54,090 bases of DNA from Acinetobacter sp. WU_MDCI_Axc73 (lineage in GTDB: Bacteria; Pseudomonadota; Gammaproteobacteria; Pseudomonadales; Moraxellaceae): contig NZ_JAHPRO010000022.1 in NCBI RefSeq assembly GCF_025562455.1, positions 1 to 54,090 of the forward strand, given 5' to 3'. Below are positions 6,807-16,042 of this stretch, one piece after another (position 1 is the first letter of the stretch; each line of letters begins with the position of its first letter). The notes beneath the pieces are model-generated. The model did not search any database, was not told where the DNA came from, and worked only from the letters and a program-made list of their open reading frames with translations. The translations under genes were made by a program, and so were the position numbers.

Positions 6807-8381
6807 TTAATGACGGAAATGACGCATTCCAGTAAACACCATGGCAATGCCGTGTTCATTGGCTGCGGCAATGACTTCCTCATCACGCATTGAACCACCC
6901 GGTTGGATGATACATTTGATACCTGCTTTTGCAGCATTATCAATACCATCACGGAAAGGGAAAAATGCATCAGAAGCCATCACTGCACCTTCAACCACAA
7001 GGCCTGCATGTTCTGCTTTAATTGCGGCAATACGAGCTGAATTTACACGGCTCATTTGACCTGCACCTACACCAATTGTTTGACGGTTTTTTGCATAGAC
7101 AATCGCATTTGATTTGACGTATTTTGCGACTTTCCATGCAAAGATTAAATCATCAATCTCTTGCTCGGTTGGAGCTCGGTCGGTCACGACTTTCAAATCT
7201 GAAGCTTTGATCATGCCTAAATCTTGATCTTGAACAAGTAGACCACCATTTACACGTTTGTAGTCTAATTGTGGCGCACGTTCATCAATTGTAGGCAATT
7301 CACCGCAAACCATTACACGAACATTCTTTTTTGCACCTGTTACTTCAAGTACGCCATCAGCAATACTTGGTGCAATAATCACTTCAACGAATTGACGGTC
7401 AACAATCGCTTGTGCAGTTTCAACATCTAACTCACGGTTAAATGCAATAATGCCACCAAATGCAGATTCTGTATCTGTTGCATAAGCTAGATCATAAGCG
7501 GCTTTGATCCCGTCTAGAGATACTGCAACACCACAAGGGTTGGCATGTTTTACGATGACACAAGCAGGCTTGGCAAATGATTTAACACATTCTAATGCTG
7601 CATCTGTGTCTGCAATGTTGTTATAAGAAAGTTCTTTACCTTGCAACTGTTTTGCAGTTGAAACAGATGCTTCTTTTGCAGCTGGATCAATATAGAATGC
7701 AGCAGATTGATGCGGGTTCTCACCGTAACGTAAATTTTGTGCTTTGACCAGTTGAGTATTAAAAGTGCGTGGAAATAAGTCTGCTTCACCTTCTTCTTTC
7801 CCTACACGAGCACCTAAATAAGAAGCAATCATGCCGTCGTATTGTGCTGTATGCTCAAATGCTTTGACTGCAAGATCAAAACGAGTTTCATAAGACAACG
7901 CAGCAGAATCTTTTAATTCGGCAATAACGGTTGCATAGTCACTCGCATTGACGACAATCCCGACAGAAGCATGGTTTTTGGCTGCTGCGCGAACCATAGT
8001 TGGACCACCAATATCGATATTTTCAATGGCATCTGCCAAAGAGCAATCTGGTTTAGCAACAGTTTCCGCAAATGGATACAGGTTGACGACCACCAAATCG
8101 ATAGGCGCAATATCATGCTCTTGCATTACAGCTTCGTCTAGACCGCGACGAGCCAAAATACCCCCATGAATTTTAGGATGTAGTGTTTTTACACGGCCAT
8201 CCATCATTTCGGGGAAGCCCGTATGTTCAGAAACTTCTACAACAGCGATATGGTTGTCTTTAAGCAACTTATATGTACCGCCAGTAGATAAAATTTCTAC
8301 CCCTAAAGCTGCAAGATTTTGAGCAAATTCCACAATTCCTGTTTTGTCAGAAACAGAAATCAAAGCACGTTTAATAGTCAT
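6807..8381 (-). CDS. purH: Bifunctional AICAR transformylase / IMP cyclohydrolase
   Basis: A 524-residue cytosolic enzyme that formylates AICAR with 10-formyl-tetrahydrofolate and closes the ring to IMP, the last two steps of purine synthesis. The N-terminal methylglyoxal-synthase-like cyclohydrolase domain is marked by [15 protein letters not shown] and STGGTYKLL, and the transformylase domain by [11 protein letters not shown] (the active Lys-His pair) and the C-terminal [16 protein letters not shown]. Length matches the family. It lies 80 bases after fis, but a terminator at 8429-8455 separates them, so purH may use its own promoter. Confidence 0.97.
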   Translation of the reverse strand: MTIKRALISVSDKTGIVEFAQNLAALGVEILSTGGTYKLLKDNHIAVVEVSEHTGFPEMMDGRVKTLHPKIHGGILARRGLDEAVMQEHDIAPIDLVVVNLYPFAETVAKPDCSLADAIENIDIGGPTMVRAAAKNHASVGIVVNASDYATVIAELKDSAALSYETRFDLAVKAFEHTAQYDGMIASYLGARVGKEEGEADLFPRTFNTQLVKAQNLRYGENPHQSAAFYIDPAAKEASVSTAKQLQGKELSYNNIADTDAALECVKSFAKPACVIVKHANPCGVAVSLDGIKAAYDLAYATDTESAFGGIIAFNRELDVETAQAIVDRQFVEVIIAPSIADGVLEVTGAKKNVRVMVCGELPTIDERAPQLDYKRVNGGLLVQDQDLGMIKASDLKVVTDRAPTEQEIDDLIFAWKVAKYVKSNAIVYAKNRQTIGVGAGQMSRVNSARIAAIKAEHAGLVVEGAVMASDAFFPFRDGIDNAAKAGIKCIIQPGGSMRDEEVIAAANEHGIAMVFTGMRHFRH

Positions 8382-8428
8382 GATTAAGTCAACGGTTTAA
8401 GTTTACAGATTAAAACAAATAGGCATAA

Positions 8429-8455
8429 AAAATGCCCACAGGACGTGAGCATTTT
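8429..8455 (-). terminator. Terminator between fis and purH
   Basis: Stem AAAATGC / GCATTTT, extended inward by CAC / GTG across one mismatch, followed on the minus strand by TTTTTTAT. It starts six bases past the fis stop codon. Confidence 0.65.
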
Positions 8456-8460
8456 ATCAT

Positions 8461-8730
8461 TTATTCACTCATTAAGCCGTGAGCTTTTAGCTTTTTGCGT
8501 AAAGTTCCACGGTTTAGCCCTAGAATCTCCGCAGCACGAGTTTGATTGCCACGGGTATATTCTAAGACGACAGATAAAAGAGGTTTCTCCATTTCTGCTA
8601 GCACCATGTCATAAACTTGTGATGGTTGCTCACCTTGCAATTGTGCAAAATAATGGCGAACTGCGCGATCCACGTGGATGCGAAGAGCAACATCAGATTG
8701 TGCAGTAAAAATAGGAGATTTGCTATTCAT
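8461..8730 (-). CDS. fis: DNA-binding nucleoid protein Fis
   Basis: An 89-residue Fis-family protein, near the usual 98. The C-terminal helix-turn-helix is textbook ([20 protein letters not shown]), preceded by the central helix region [20 protein letters not shown] used for dimerisation. Fis bends DNA, activates rRNA and tRNA promoters in rich medium and stimulates recombination. It lies downstream of prmA and the zinc-ribbon gene, as in relatives where prmA-dusB-fis is common. Here dusB is absent and a 372-base spacer precedes fis, so its expression likely depends on its own promoter. Confidence 0.92.
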   Translation of the reverse strand: MNSKSPIFTAQSDVALRIHVDRAVRHYFAQLQGEQPSQVYDMVLAEMEKPLLSVVLEYTRGNQTRAAEILGLNRGTLRKKLKAHGLMSE

Positions 8731-8924
8731 GCGAGTTAATCCGAAATCATATTACCGCTTGGATAAAGCAGTATGTAAATGTGGTCTAAATAATGAACCC
8801 GGTTTTAGATCCTAAAACAGAGGTTCTAAAACATCGAAACAACAGCTTGCCACAACTCTGTATATTGTGCGAAAAATAAGCGTAACAATAGTTTAATATT
8901 TGTTACAGCCCAGATTCAAAAACA

Positions 8925-9033
8925 AAAAAGCCACGCAATGCGCTATCACTTGATAAAGCACAGATGACGACAGTAATTGTTGTGGATAAATCCGAAGATG
9001 TTGTAGGGTCAAGCTTTCGTGGCGCGTATGATA
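8925..9033 (-). ncRNA. Candidate small RNA or fis leader element
   Basis: On the minus strand a -10-like TATCAT (9028-9033) is followed by a segment whose 5' end GCCACG (about 9017-9022) can pair with CGTGGC (8930-8935), which runs into TTTTTTG. Inside, TATC / GATA forms a small hairpin near 8946-8955. End pairing plus a terminal T run is typical of an independent structured RNA about 100 bases long. The -35 element is poor (TTGCTC at 19-base spacing). It matches no RNA family that I recognise; it might instead be a 5' leader of fis. Confidence 0.35.
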
Positions 9034-9102
9034 CCATTGTCTAAGAAAAAGTGAGCAAATTAACTGCATTTTTTTTCATTTTTTTTATGTTTTTTTTAGT
9101 GA

Positions 9103-9966
9103 TTAGGGGTGGACTATTTCTAAAGTATAATCATCAAAGCTTTTTCTAGGCTGATTAATGCTAAATTCGAACTTATAAGGCAGATTTTTGGGAATGCGCT
9201 GAATACCGCTTAGACTGGTAACTAAATAATCTTGAGGCTTTAAAATAATACTCTTATTTCCATGCTTATCCTTTAAAGTCAGCTTAAGTAAAGGAAGTTG
9301 TAAACTTTTGTCGTGATAATTGACCAAAATCCCCGAAAAACGAGTTTTATGATGTTCAATGGTCACGACTTTAACTTTATTAATGCTCAAGAGCGCATAG
9401 TTCTCTTCAAGCTTCTTACAACTAAATACACTGCATAATTGATTGAATACTGCGCCTAAAACAGGGCTATTATGCATCACTTTGGGGTTAAACCATAAAA
9501 TTTGGAAGAACAGGATTCCCAATAAGGCGAAGTTAATAGAACTCCAGATTACATAATATAGCAGGCTATGCTTTTTACGTTTTTGGGGGCTATTGTCTAA
9601 GCCTAGACCTTCGCTCTCGGCAAGGTTGAGTTGGGGGAAACTACAGATTTCTTCATTTTGAAAATAATTTAAATTATTGAGATAGGTCAGTAGGTCAATA
9701 TTTGAATTTTCAATTCTACGATCAAAAATGTCTAAAACATTAAAGCCGCTGTATTGCAAAGAGGCGGGTGAAATCGCAGGTTGATTTAAAGCTGAATACT
9801 GAATCGGGCTGGCTGAATTATCTTCTACCATAATGAGATTCGTCAATGCATTAAAGTTTAAATCACATTTGGGGCAACAAACCATACCCTGAGCAACTGT
9901 GAGTTGCGTTAGTGAGACTTTATATACTGTCAAACATTTGGGGCAGCGGGTTTGTTTTTCACTCAT
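9103..9966 (-). CDS. Zinc-ribbon membrane protein (MJ0042 / DUF3426 type)
   Basis: A 287-residue protein. The first 40 residues form a zinc ribbon with Cys8, Cys11, Cys31 and Cys34 (RCPKC and CCPKC), the MJ0042 pattern. A single membrane span follows at about residues 137-160, and the rest is a periplasmic DUF3426 domain with the ending LPYKFEFSINQP. Architecture and position between prmA and fis match the usual gammaproteobacterial arrangement. Its molecular role is not established. It follows prmA by 24 bases and is probably cotranscribed with it. Confidence 0.85.
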   Translation of the reverse strand: MSEKQTRCPKCLTVYKVSLTQLTVAQGMVCCPKCDLNFNALTNLIMVEDNSASPIQYSALNQPAISPASLQYSGFNVLDIFDRRIENSNIDLLTYLNNLNYFQNEEICSFPQLNLAESEGLGLDNSPQKRKKHSLLYYVIWSSINFALLGILFFQILWFNPKVMHNSPVLGAVFNQLCSVFSCKKLEENYALLSINKVKVVTIEHHKTRFSGILVNYHDKSLQLPLLKLTLKDKHGNKSIILKPQDYLVTSLSGIQRIPKNLPYKFEFSINQPRKSFDDYTLEIVHP

Positions 9967-9990
9967 GGAGCCATCATCTACTTTTACTTG

Positions 9991-10887
9991 TTATTGGCGC
10001 TTCCCTGATATGCGACACCAGTTTTCTTCGCGCTTCTCGATCTGTACTATATCAAAAAACTCAGAATAAACACCAGTAACATCAGCAACTTGCTCTTCGA
10101 TGACACCTGCAAGTGCGAACTCTCCCTCAGATTTGAGCAAAGTTGCAAACTCTGGCGCAAGTGCCATGAGAGGTGCAGCTAAAATATTGGCCACTAAAAC
10201 ATCCGCTTTTTGCGATTCAAATGCTGCATTAAACTCTTCAGGTAAACCGACAAATAAACGATCTAATACCTGATTGAGTTCAGCATTTTGTTTAGTGGCT
10301 AAAACCGCTTGCGGATCGATGTCTGTGGCATAGACTTTTTTTGCCCCAAGCAATAATGCTGCGACACCCAAAATACCCGAGCCACAGCCATAATCGATCA
10401 CAATTTTATCTTTAAGATCAGTTTGTCCTAACCATTGTAGGCATAGAAAGGTGCTGGCGTGATTACCTGTACCAAAAGCAAGACCGGGATCAAGCTTAAT
10501 ATTTACCGCATCGGCATCAGGGGCTTCAAGCCATTCGGGAACAATCCAGAACTTTTCTGCAATTTGAATAGGCTCGTAGTAATCCATCCATGCGCGTTCC
10601 CAGACTTGATCTTCAAGTTGTTCGTGACGCATAGCTACATCAGGGAGCTGTTCTTGGAGGAATGATTTTAGCTTTTCTACATCGATAGGGTCTTGTTCAT
10701 CTTCCTGATAAATCCCGGTTACAATCACTTTATTCCAAAGTGGAGTTTCTCCAGGAAGTGGCTCAAGCAATGCCTGATCTTCGGCATCATCTAAAGTTAC
10801 ACTTACTGCACCTAAGGACATAAGTAATGTTTCTGTAAAATCTACTTGCGCTTGATCAACAGTAATGTGTATTTGTAACCACTTCAC
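9991..10887 (-). CDS. prmA: Ribosomal protein L11 methyltransferase
   Basis: A 298-residue SAM-dependent enzyme that trimethylates residues of ribosomal protein L11. The N-terminal substrate-recognition domain ([17 protein letters not shown]) is followed by the linker and by the methyltransferase core with [14 protein letters not shown], motif [11 protein letters not shown] and the catalytic-site motif VANILAAPL. Length is typical. It heads the run prmA - zinc ribbon - fis on the minus strand. Confidence 0.95.
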   Translation of the reverse strand: MKWLQIHITVDQAQVDFTETLLMSLGAVSVTLDDAEDQALLEPLPGETPLWNKVIVTGIYQEDEQDPIDVEKLKSFLQEQLPDVAMRHEQLEDQVWERAWMDYYEPIQIAEKFWIVPEWLEAPDADAVNIKLDPGLAFGTGNHASTFLCLQWLGQTDLKDKIVIDYGCGSGILGVAALLLGAKKVYATDIDPQAVLATKQNAELNQVLDRLFVGLPEEFNAAFESQKADVLVANILAAPLMALAPEFATLLKSEGEFALAGVIEEQVADVTGVYSEFFDIVQIEKREENWCRISGKRQ

Positions 10888-10933
10888 GAGAATGAGACCT
10901 AAATTCGATTTGAAACAGCTATTGTAACGGATA

Positions 10934-10973
10934 AATGGATCACTCGAGAAATAATTTCAATGAGAGATCCATT
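10934..10973. repeat. Imperfect inverted repeat between prmA and the BASS transporter
   Basis: AATGGATCACTC pairs with GAGAGATCCATT with one mismatch. It lies 15 bases past the stop of the transporter gene. No long T run follows on either strand, so it is at best a weak terminator. Confidence 0.4.
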
Positions 10974-10988
10974 GATTTGATGAGAAAG

Positions 10989-11879
10989 TTATTCATTTTT
11001 TGCAACTAAGTGAGTTTCGGCTCTTTGAGGATCATAACGATTTAACAACGTCCCAAAAATAGCAGCAAATATGTACATAAATATTGAATAAACTGCCGCA
11101 GGCATTGCAATAGTAGTACTTACAAGTATGGTGAGAGCAATGGTCATGGCCAGCGTACTGTTATGGATTCCAATTTCAAAGGCACAAGCACGTGCTTGCG
11201 TACTACTGATCCCAAATATTCGTGGGATAAAGTAGCCGATCAATAAGCTTGCAATACAAAATAGAGATGTTGCCAGTCCAACCTGCATAATGTATTCCAA
11301 TATACTATTTCGTTCTTTTGCCACAGCACCAATAATAATCAGTATTAAAAAGACCACTGCAAAGGTACGTACTGGCTTATGTAATTTGTCCGCAACATTG
11401 GGTGAAAAATAGCGAACCAGCATGCCTAAACAAACAGGTACGATGATAATAAGAAAAACCTGAATGACTTTGCTAAACTGAAGTCCAAGCTGTTGACCAT
11501 CATTAATAAAATATTGAATAGACAGATTGACAATAAAAGGCAAGGTAAATGCTGCAATTACAGAATTGATCGCTGTTAAAGTAATATTAAGTGCAATATC
11601 ACCTTTATAAAGATAGCTAAATAAGTTTGCTGTAGGCCCGCCCGGTGACGCTGCCAGTAGCATCACACCAACGGCCAAAAGGGGAGGAAGAGCTAATAGC
11701 TTGCAAATTACAAATGCGATACTGACCAGAATCACTAATTGACAAAATAAGGCCAAGAAAACTGCTTTGGGATGTTTTGCAACACGCTTAAAATCCTGAA
11801 GCCGTAACTCCAAGCCTAGTCCAGCCATAATGATTGCAAGTGCTATGGGTAGAAAAATCGTAATTATTCCAGAGTCCAT
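10989..11879 (-). CDS. Bile acid:sodium symporter (BASS) family transporter
   Basis: A 296-residue inner-membrane protein with nine or ten hydrophobic helices. The motif AASPGGPTANLFSYLYKGD (near residue 77) and the second crossover ACAFEIGIHNSTLAMTIAL (near 233) with the conserved Glu are the sodium- and substrate-binding elements of the BASS fold. Bacterial members carry organic anions such as pantoate or keto acids; the substrate here cannot be told. It stands alone between prmA and a small exported protein gene. Confidence 0.88.
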   Translation of the reverse strand: MDSGIITIFLPIALAIIMAGLGLELRLQDFKRVAKHPKAVFLALFCQLVILVSIAFVICKLLALPPLLAVGVMLLAASPGGPTANLFSYLYKGDIALNITLTAINSVIAAFTLPFIVNLSIQYFINDGQQLGLQFSKVIQVFLIIIVPVCLGMLVRYFSPNVADKLHKPVRTFAVVFLILIIIGAVAKERNSILEYIMQVGLATSLFCIASLLIGYFIPRIFGISSTQARACAFEIGIHNSTLAMTIALTILVSTTIAMPAAVYSIFMYIFAAIFGTLLNRYDPQRAETHLVAKNE

Positions 11880-11994
11880 ATGTTATTTCCGTTTGTTATT
11901 TTATTTCCATATCTTCCATTGAGTTTAACTAAAATAAAAGTTATTTCAATCAGATAAACTGATCTATAAGTAAGCAATTTTTTTTGCATAGAAA

Positions 11995-12018
11995 AACACA
12001 GGCGTATAAACCTGTGTT
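11995..12018 (-). terminator. Terminator after the small exported protein gene
   Basis: An 8-bp stem (AACACAGG / CCTGTGTT) with an eight-base loop, followed in minus-strand sense by TTTTTCTATGC. Confidence 0.75.
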
Positions 12019-12047
12019 CTTATTGAATCGACTAATAGTTTTTAAAG

Positions 12048-12284
12048 TTATGGCGCTGGGGCTTTGAATTGCAATTTGCCATTTTCGTTTGGCTGACAAG
12101 TACCATTAAAAGTAACGCCTTTGTAGCCGTAAGTTACCCAGTCACCTTGCTTTTTCTTGGCACATGCTTTGACTTGTGCATTGGTTTCTGCTTTGCTCAT
12201 TGTTGTATCATCAGCATTAGCTAGCGTCATACCACCAAGAAGTAAAGCGGATACAGCAATTGTTTTTAACATGATGTTTTTCAT
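12048..12284 (-). CDS. Small exported protein, function unknown
   Basis: A 78-residue protein with a clear Sec signal peptide (MKNIMLKTIAVSALLLGGM..., cleavage expected after ALANA-like LANA near residue 24). The mature part has about 54 residues, rich in Lys, Thr and Gly, with two cysteines (Cys41 and Cys62) that could form a disulfide, and ends in a flexible AlaPro tail. The start ATG has AAAGG seven bases upstream. A terminator follows. Family not recognised. It is probably periplasmic and monocistronic. Confidence 0.75.
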   Translation of the reverse strand: MKNIMLKTIAVSALLLGGMTLANADDTTMSKAETNAQVKACAKKKQGDWVTYGYKGVTFNGTCQPNENGKLQFKAPAP

Positions 12285-12477
12285 TTCAATACCTTTTTTA
12301 AAGTTGATTTTAGGTTTTTAACTATAAAGCACTGACACAGTCTTATTCTAAGAGTCGGTTTTTAAAAAGTTAATTCATTTTATGCTGAAATACTTATATA
12401 AAATGTCACATCTTGTATATTGCTGTAAATTTTGTGTCTTTATTTTTGTAAAAAACTCATATTGCTATAGGGTTTTT

Positions 12478-12486
12478 TGATATAAT
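12478..12486 (+). promoter_or_regulatory. Extended -10 promoter of mnmG
   Basis: TGATATAAT is a perfect -10 hexamer (TATAAT, 12481-12486) with the extended TG one base upstream. No good -35 is visible at 17 bases, which fits an extended -10 promoter. It lies 32 bases before the mnmG ATG. Confidence 0.6.
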
Positions 12487-12518
12487 TTTTCGTCCCTTTT
12501 TCTTGGTGTTTTTCAGCC

Positions 12519-14399
12519 ATGCATTACCCTAAAGTTTATGATGTTATTGTTATTGGTGGCGGTCACGCTGGTACGGAAGCGGCGCTTGCTGCTGCGCGTA
12601 TGGGGCGACAGACCTTGCTTTTGACGCATAACATTGAAACATTGGGGCAAATGAGCTGTAATCCTGCGATTGGTGGTATTGGTAAGTCGCATCTGGTTCG
12701 TGAAATTGATGCGCTTGGTGGTGCGATGGCATTGGCTGCTGACAAAGGTGGCATTCAGTTTCGTATTTTAAATTCGCGTAAAGGTGCTGCTGTACGTGCG
12801 ACCCGTGCACAGGCTGACCGTGTTCGTTATAAAGCAGCGATTCGATATACCCTTGAAAACCAGCCGAATTTGGATATTTTCCAACAAGCAGCAGATGATT
12901 TAGTGGTTGAAGGCGATACAGTCAAAGGCGTAATTACCCAAATGGGTGTACACTTTGAAACCAAAACCGTGGTATTGACCACTGGTACATTCTTGGGTGG
13001 TGTCATTCATATTGGACTTGAAAAATCGAGTGGCGGTCGTGCTGGTGATCCTCCATCTATTGCTTTGGCACATCGTTTACGTGAGTTAAATTTACCTGTT
13101 GGTCGTTTAAAGACAGGTACGCCACCACGGATTGATGCACGTTCAGTTGATTTTTCTGTAATGACGCCGCAGCCAGGGGATTTTCCATCACCCGTGATGT
13201 CATTTATGGGAAATGCTTCTATGCATCCTGAGCAAGTGAATTGCTATATCACCCATACCAATGAAAAAACCCATGAGATTATACGTGGTGGTTTAGATCG
13301 ATCACCAATGTATACAGGTGTGATTGAGGGTGTAGGACCACGTTATTGCCCATCGATTGAAGACAAAATTCATCGTTTTTCCGATAAAGATTCACATCAG
13401 GTGTTCTTGGAGCCAGAAGGGCTGGATACACATGAGTTATACCCAAATGGTATTTCAACCTCTTTACCATTTGATGTGCAATTTGAGCTGGTACGTTCAA
13501 TTCGTGGTATGGAAAATGCGCATATTTTGCGTCCCGGTTATGCCATCGAGTATGATTATTTTAATCCACAAGCACTGAAGTTTACCCTTGAAACCAAGGC
13601 CATTAACAACCTGTATTTTGCAGGTCAGATTAATGGAACAACAGGTTATGAAGAAGCAGGTGCGCAAGGTTTGTTGGCTGGTCTCAATGCTGCTCGTCGT
13701 GCATGGGATCAGGAACAATGGACACCAAAACGTGACCAAGCTTATATGGGCGTTTTGGTGGACGATTTGATTACGTTGGGTACTAAAGAACCATATCGTA
13801 TGTTTACCTCTCGTGCTGAGTATCGTTTGATGCTGCGTGAAGATAATGCCGATCAGCGTCTAACGCCAGTGGGTCGTGAGCTTGGCTTGGTTGATGATGT
13901 TCGTTGGGCTGCTTATTGTGAAAAAATGGAAGCCGTCGAAACCGAAACTGCTCGTTTGGCTCATTTGTGGGCAGCACCAAATAATCCAATGGGTAAAAAG
14001 TTTGTTGAAATGACTGGGGCTGATTTAAGTAAAGAGTCGAGTGCGATTGATTTACTCAAACGTCCAAATGTAAATTTTACTCAAATTGCTGAATTAACAG
14101 ATTCTCAAGTGTCTAGCCAAGTAGGCGAACAGATTGAGATTGCAGTGAAATATGAAGGTTATATCAATCGTCAGCACGAAGATGTGGCTCAAATGAAGCG
14201 TTTGGAAGAAACTAAAATTCCAGCAGATTTTGATTATGATGTGGTTTCTGGTTTGTCTCGTGAAATCACGCAAAAACTGAAAACGGTGCGTCCTGAAACT
14301 CTGGCTCAGGCCAATCGTATACCAGGGGTTACCCCAGCAGCCGTACAATTGGTGATGATTACGATTCGTAAGAATCAACAGACCAAGAAAATTGCTTAA
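12519..14399 (+). CDS. mnmG: tRNA uridine 5-carboxymethylaminomethyl modification enzyme MnmG
   Basis: A 626-residue FAD-dependent protein that works with MnmE to place carboxymethylaminomethyl groups on U34 of wobble-reading tRNAs. The FAD-binding motif [20 protein letters not shown] is at residues 9-28; [19 protein letters not shown] and [12 protein letters not shown] are family signatures; the C-terminal helical domain that contacts MnmE ends in [15 protein letters not shown]. Length is the usual 620-630. It has an extended -10 promoter and its own terminator, so it is monocistronic here. Confidence 0.97.
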   Translation: MHYPKVYDVIVIGGGHAGTEAALAAARMGRQTLLLTHNIETLGQMSCNPAIGGIGKSHLVREIDALGGAMALAADKGGIQFRILNSRKGAAVRATRAQADRVRYKAAIRYTLENQPNLDIFQQAADDLVVEGDTVKGVITQMGVHFETKTVVLTTGTFLGGVIHIGLEKSSGGRAGDPPSIALAHRLRELNLPVGRLKTGTPPRIDARSVDFSVMTPQPGDFPSPVMSFMGNASMHPEQVNCYITHTNEKTHEIIRGGLDRSPMYTGVIEGVGPRYCPSIEDKIHRFSDKDSHQVFLEPEGLDTHELYPNGISTSLPFDVQFELVRSIRGMENAHILRPGYAIEYDYFNPQALKFTLETKAINNLYFAGQINGTTGYEEAGAQGLLAGLNAARRAWDQEQWTPKRDQAYMGVLVDDLITLGTKEPYRMFTSRAEYRLMLREDNADQRLTPVGRELGLVDDVRWAAYCEKMEAVETETARLAHLWAAPNNPMGKKFVEMTGADLSKESSAIDLLKRPNVNFTQIAELTDSQVSSQVGEQIEIAVKYEGYINRQHEDVAQMKRLEETKIPADFDYDVVSGLSREITQKLKTVRPETLAQANRIPGVTPAAVQLVMITIRKNQQTKKIA

Positions 14400-14425
14400 T
14401 CAAACGGTTGTTTGAATGGCACCAG

Positions 14426-14450
14426 CCCAGCTTGCAATGCTGGGTTTTTT
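14426..14450 (+). terminator. Terminator after mnmG
   Basis: Stem CCCAGC / GCTGGG with a seven-base loop followed by TTTTTTAT, about 27 bases past the mnmG stop. Confidence 0.9.
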
Positions 14451-14602
14451 ATGTCTGATCAGATTTTGGGTATAGTATAAGATAAGCTTAGATGAACAAA
14501 TTATAAGCATTTAATTGAATTAAAAAAGCTTTTTTTGTTATTTCCCAAGGCATAAAAACTTTCTTATAGTGATATTACATTCAAAACCAAGAGGTGATTG
14601 TG

Positions 14603-14665
14603 ATGACTATGAAATCGATTCGTTATAATGGTTACGATCTAGCATGCCGATGTTACATCATGTAA
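14603..14665 (+). CDS. Tiny ORF of 20 residues, upstream partner of an overlapping frame
   Basis: The ATG has a strong ribosome site (AGAGGTGATTGTG) and the frame runs MTMKSIRYNGYDLACRCYIM before TAA. It overlaps the next frame (start 14644) by 22 bases in a different phase. It is either a leader peptide that couples translation, or the first part of a gene that has since suffered a frameshift. Function unknown. Confidence 0.4.
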   Translation: MTMKSIRYNGYDLACRCYIM

Positions 14666-14778
14666 TCAGCGCAGTTTGGCACCCAGTGTTTTTGGTACTT
14701 GGGGCTTTACTAGAAAGTGGGTACTGGTATTTTAATCACCAAGAAAAAGTAATATTGTTTGAATATCAAAAATTATAA
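14644..14778 (+). CDS. Small hydrophobic ORF of 44 residues
   Basis: The frame reads MPMLHHVISAVWHPVFLVLG at its N-terminus and continues through a hydrophobic helix to a short charged tail ending FEYQKL. It has no good ribosome site of its own; translation would depend on the 20-residue frame overlapping it. A strong bidirectional terminator follows eight bases after the stop. The two frames together could encode one product of about 57 residues after a single-base frameshift. Not recognised. Confidence 0.4.
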   Translation: MPMLHHVISAVWHPVFLVLGALLESGYWYFNHQEKVILFEYQKL

Positions 14779-14785
14779 AAAATCT

Positions 14786-14810
14786 AAGAGAGCAATGCTC
14801 TCTTTTTTTA
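14786..14810. terminator. Bidirectional terminator
   Basis: Stem AAGAGAGC / GCTCTCTT with a three-base loop and T runs on both strands (TTTTTTT rightward, TTTTTT leftward after three bases). It ends the small ORFs on the plus strand and the WYL regulator gene on the minus strand. Confidence 0.85.
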
Positions 14811-15809
14811 TTCATTTTCAATTTCTCTGACCGCATGGTGAACTTCAATTGGTTCAATATGTAGAATCTTTTTACCAAAACTGCGTAGCCACCAGACCAA
14901 TTGAGAGGTAAAAGGAAGAGTTGCTCTAATTTCAACAATATTTTCATCGATGGGAGTAATGCTTTGATCTTTACTCAGCTGACTTTCATAAAAGCTCTGC
15001 GCAGTATTTTCAGTCATAGTCAGTTTTAACTCAACAATTTCAGTCGGTTTGTTATAGTCAACGCGAAATCCTAAAGCACCAGAGTCAATATATTGATCAA
15101 TATCAAAATTTACTGGATGCAAAGCGCGCGAATTTAATACAGATGCTGATTTAAAACGGTGCAAGGCAAAAGTTTGAACATCAGATTTATCGTGGCGTGT
15201 ACAAATTAAATAAATAATCGCACCTTTTTGTACCAAAGCAAGGGGATTTAAAATATAGGTTTTTTCTTCTGCATGAATATTACGTGGTCGATAAATACAT
15301 TCAATCTGTTTATCTTGGAGTAAACCTTCGTAAACGGCTTGTTGAGCATGTTTATCAACTAAAGGTGGAATTAATGGTTGGCTAGCAGGCACAATTCGAA
15401 CACGATTTATCCATTGGCGAACATTATTTTGAGTCGAAAGGCTACGACGTGCCAGATCGAACCATGGATTCATTTCTTCAATGAGGCTTGGTGGTAACAG
15501 ATGTTTTAAATGCTCTTCAACCATCATGAATGTCACCGCTTGAGAGCTGGTCATATGCGGCAAACTTTGAATAGGAGCATCGGAACGCCAGCGCCAGCCT
15601 TGTGGTACGGTCTTATTGCTTTCGATCGGGAAGCGTTGCGCAATTTGGTTTAAGTCGCGCTGTATGGTGCGCAGGCTAATATCGACCCCTTCACGTTCTA
15701 GCATTTCTTGTAGTTCACGCGTTCCCATCCATTTGCCTGTCGAAAGACGCGATAAAATTTGCCATTGTCGGTGCAAACTATTGGAGGTTTCTTTTTCTTG
15801 TAAAGACAT
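14808..15809 (-). CDS. WYL-domain transcriptional regulator
   Basis: A cytosolic regulator of about 333 residues. An N-terminal winged helix of the DeoR/HTH_11 type is followed by a WYL ligand-binding domain (ALVQKGAIIYLICTRHD and the arginine-rich FALHRFKSA) and a C-terminal extension. WYL domains bind nucleic acid or small ligands. The open frame reaches 15914 with a TTG start, but the ATG at 15809 (MSLQEKETSN) gives the usual N-terminus. It is divergent from the ATP-grasp/Anbu operon and is the obvious candidate for its local regulator, though this is only inferred from position. Confidence 0.85.
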   Translation of the reverse strand: MSLQEKETSNSLHRQWQILSRLSTGKWMGTRELQEMLEREGVDISLRTIQRDLNQIAQRFPIESNKTVPQGWRWRSDAPIQSLPHMTSSQAVTFMMVEEHLKHLLPPSLIEEMNPWFDLARRSLSTQNNVRQWINRVRIVPASQPLIPPLVDKHAQQAVYEGLLQDKQIECIYRPRNIHAEEKTYILNPLALVQKGAIIYLICTRHDKSDVQTFALHRFKSASVLNSRALHPVNFDIDQYIDSGALGFRVDYNKPTEIVELKLTMTENTAQSFYESQLSKDQSITPIDENIVEIRATLPFTSQLVWWLRSFGKKILHIEPIEVHHAVREIENE

Positions 15810-15982
15810 AGTCGATCGTAAGCGGGCTAATAATGTTTTGAATAGCAACACAATAAAAAAACTTGGGCGTTTTGGCAAGAATGTAACAGAAATATTGCTT
15901 ATATCCCGATACAACTTTCTACAAGAACCTCATTGAAGCAAGTTCACTTTTTTTCCAAAAATAAGGAAAGCATCTGCATAAG

Positions 15983-15998
15983 TGGCACTGTATTTGCT
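15983..15998 (+). promoter_or_regulatory. Sigma-54 promoter of the ATP-grasp/Anbu operon
   Basis: TGGCACTGTATTTGCT matches the RpoN consensus TGGCAC-N5-TTGC. The invariant GG (15984-15985) and GC (15996-15997) are ten bases apart, the required spacing. Transcription should begin near 16009, 34 bases before the ATG at 16043 and too close to the earlier ATG at 16013. An RpoN promoter needs an enhancer-binding activator; I could not identify its upstream site by eye. Confidence 0.7.
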
Positions 15999-16042
15999 TT
16001 ATTTATAGGATAATGAGTCAACAAGAAAAAAGGCAGGTAACT

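Noticed and set aside
9061..9100. Poly-T tract as a terminator on the plus strand
   Set aside because: There is no stem before it and no plus-strand gene upstream; on the minus strand it is only an A-rich segment after the zinc-ribbon gene.
12550..12810. Antisense open frames within mnmG, purH, clpA and other large genes
   Set aside because: They lie opposite strongly conserved coding sequence, lack ribosome sites and look like shadows of codon bias.
15810..15914. Longer WYL regulator starting at TTG 15914
   Set aside because: The extra 35 residues are basic and hydrophobic, lie in the promoter region shared with the divergent operon, and precede the usual start of the HTH domain.
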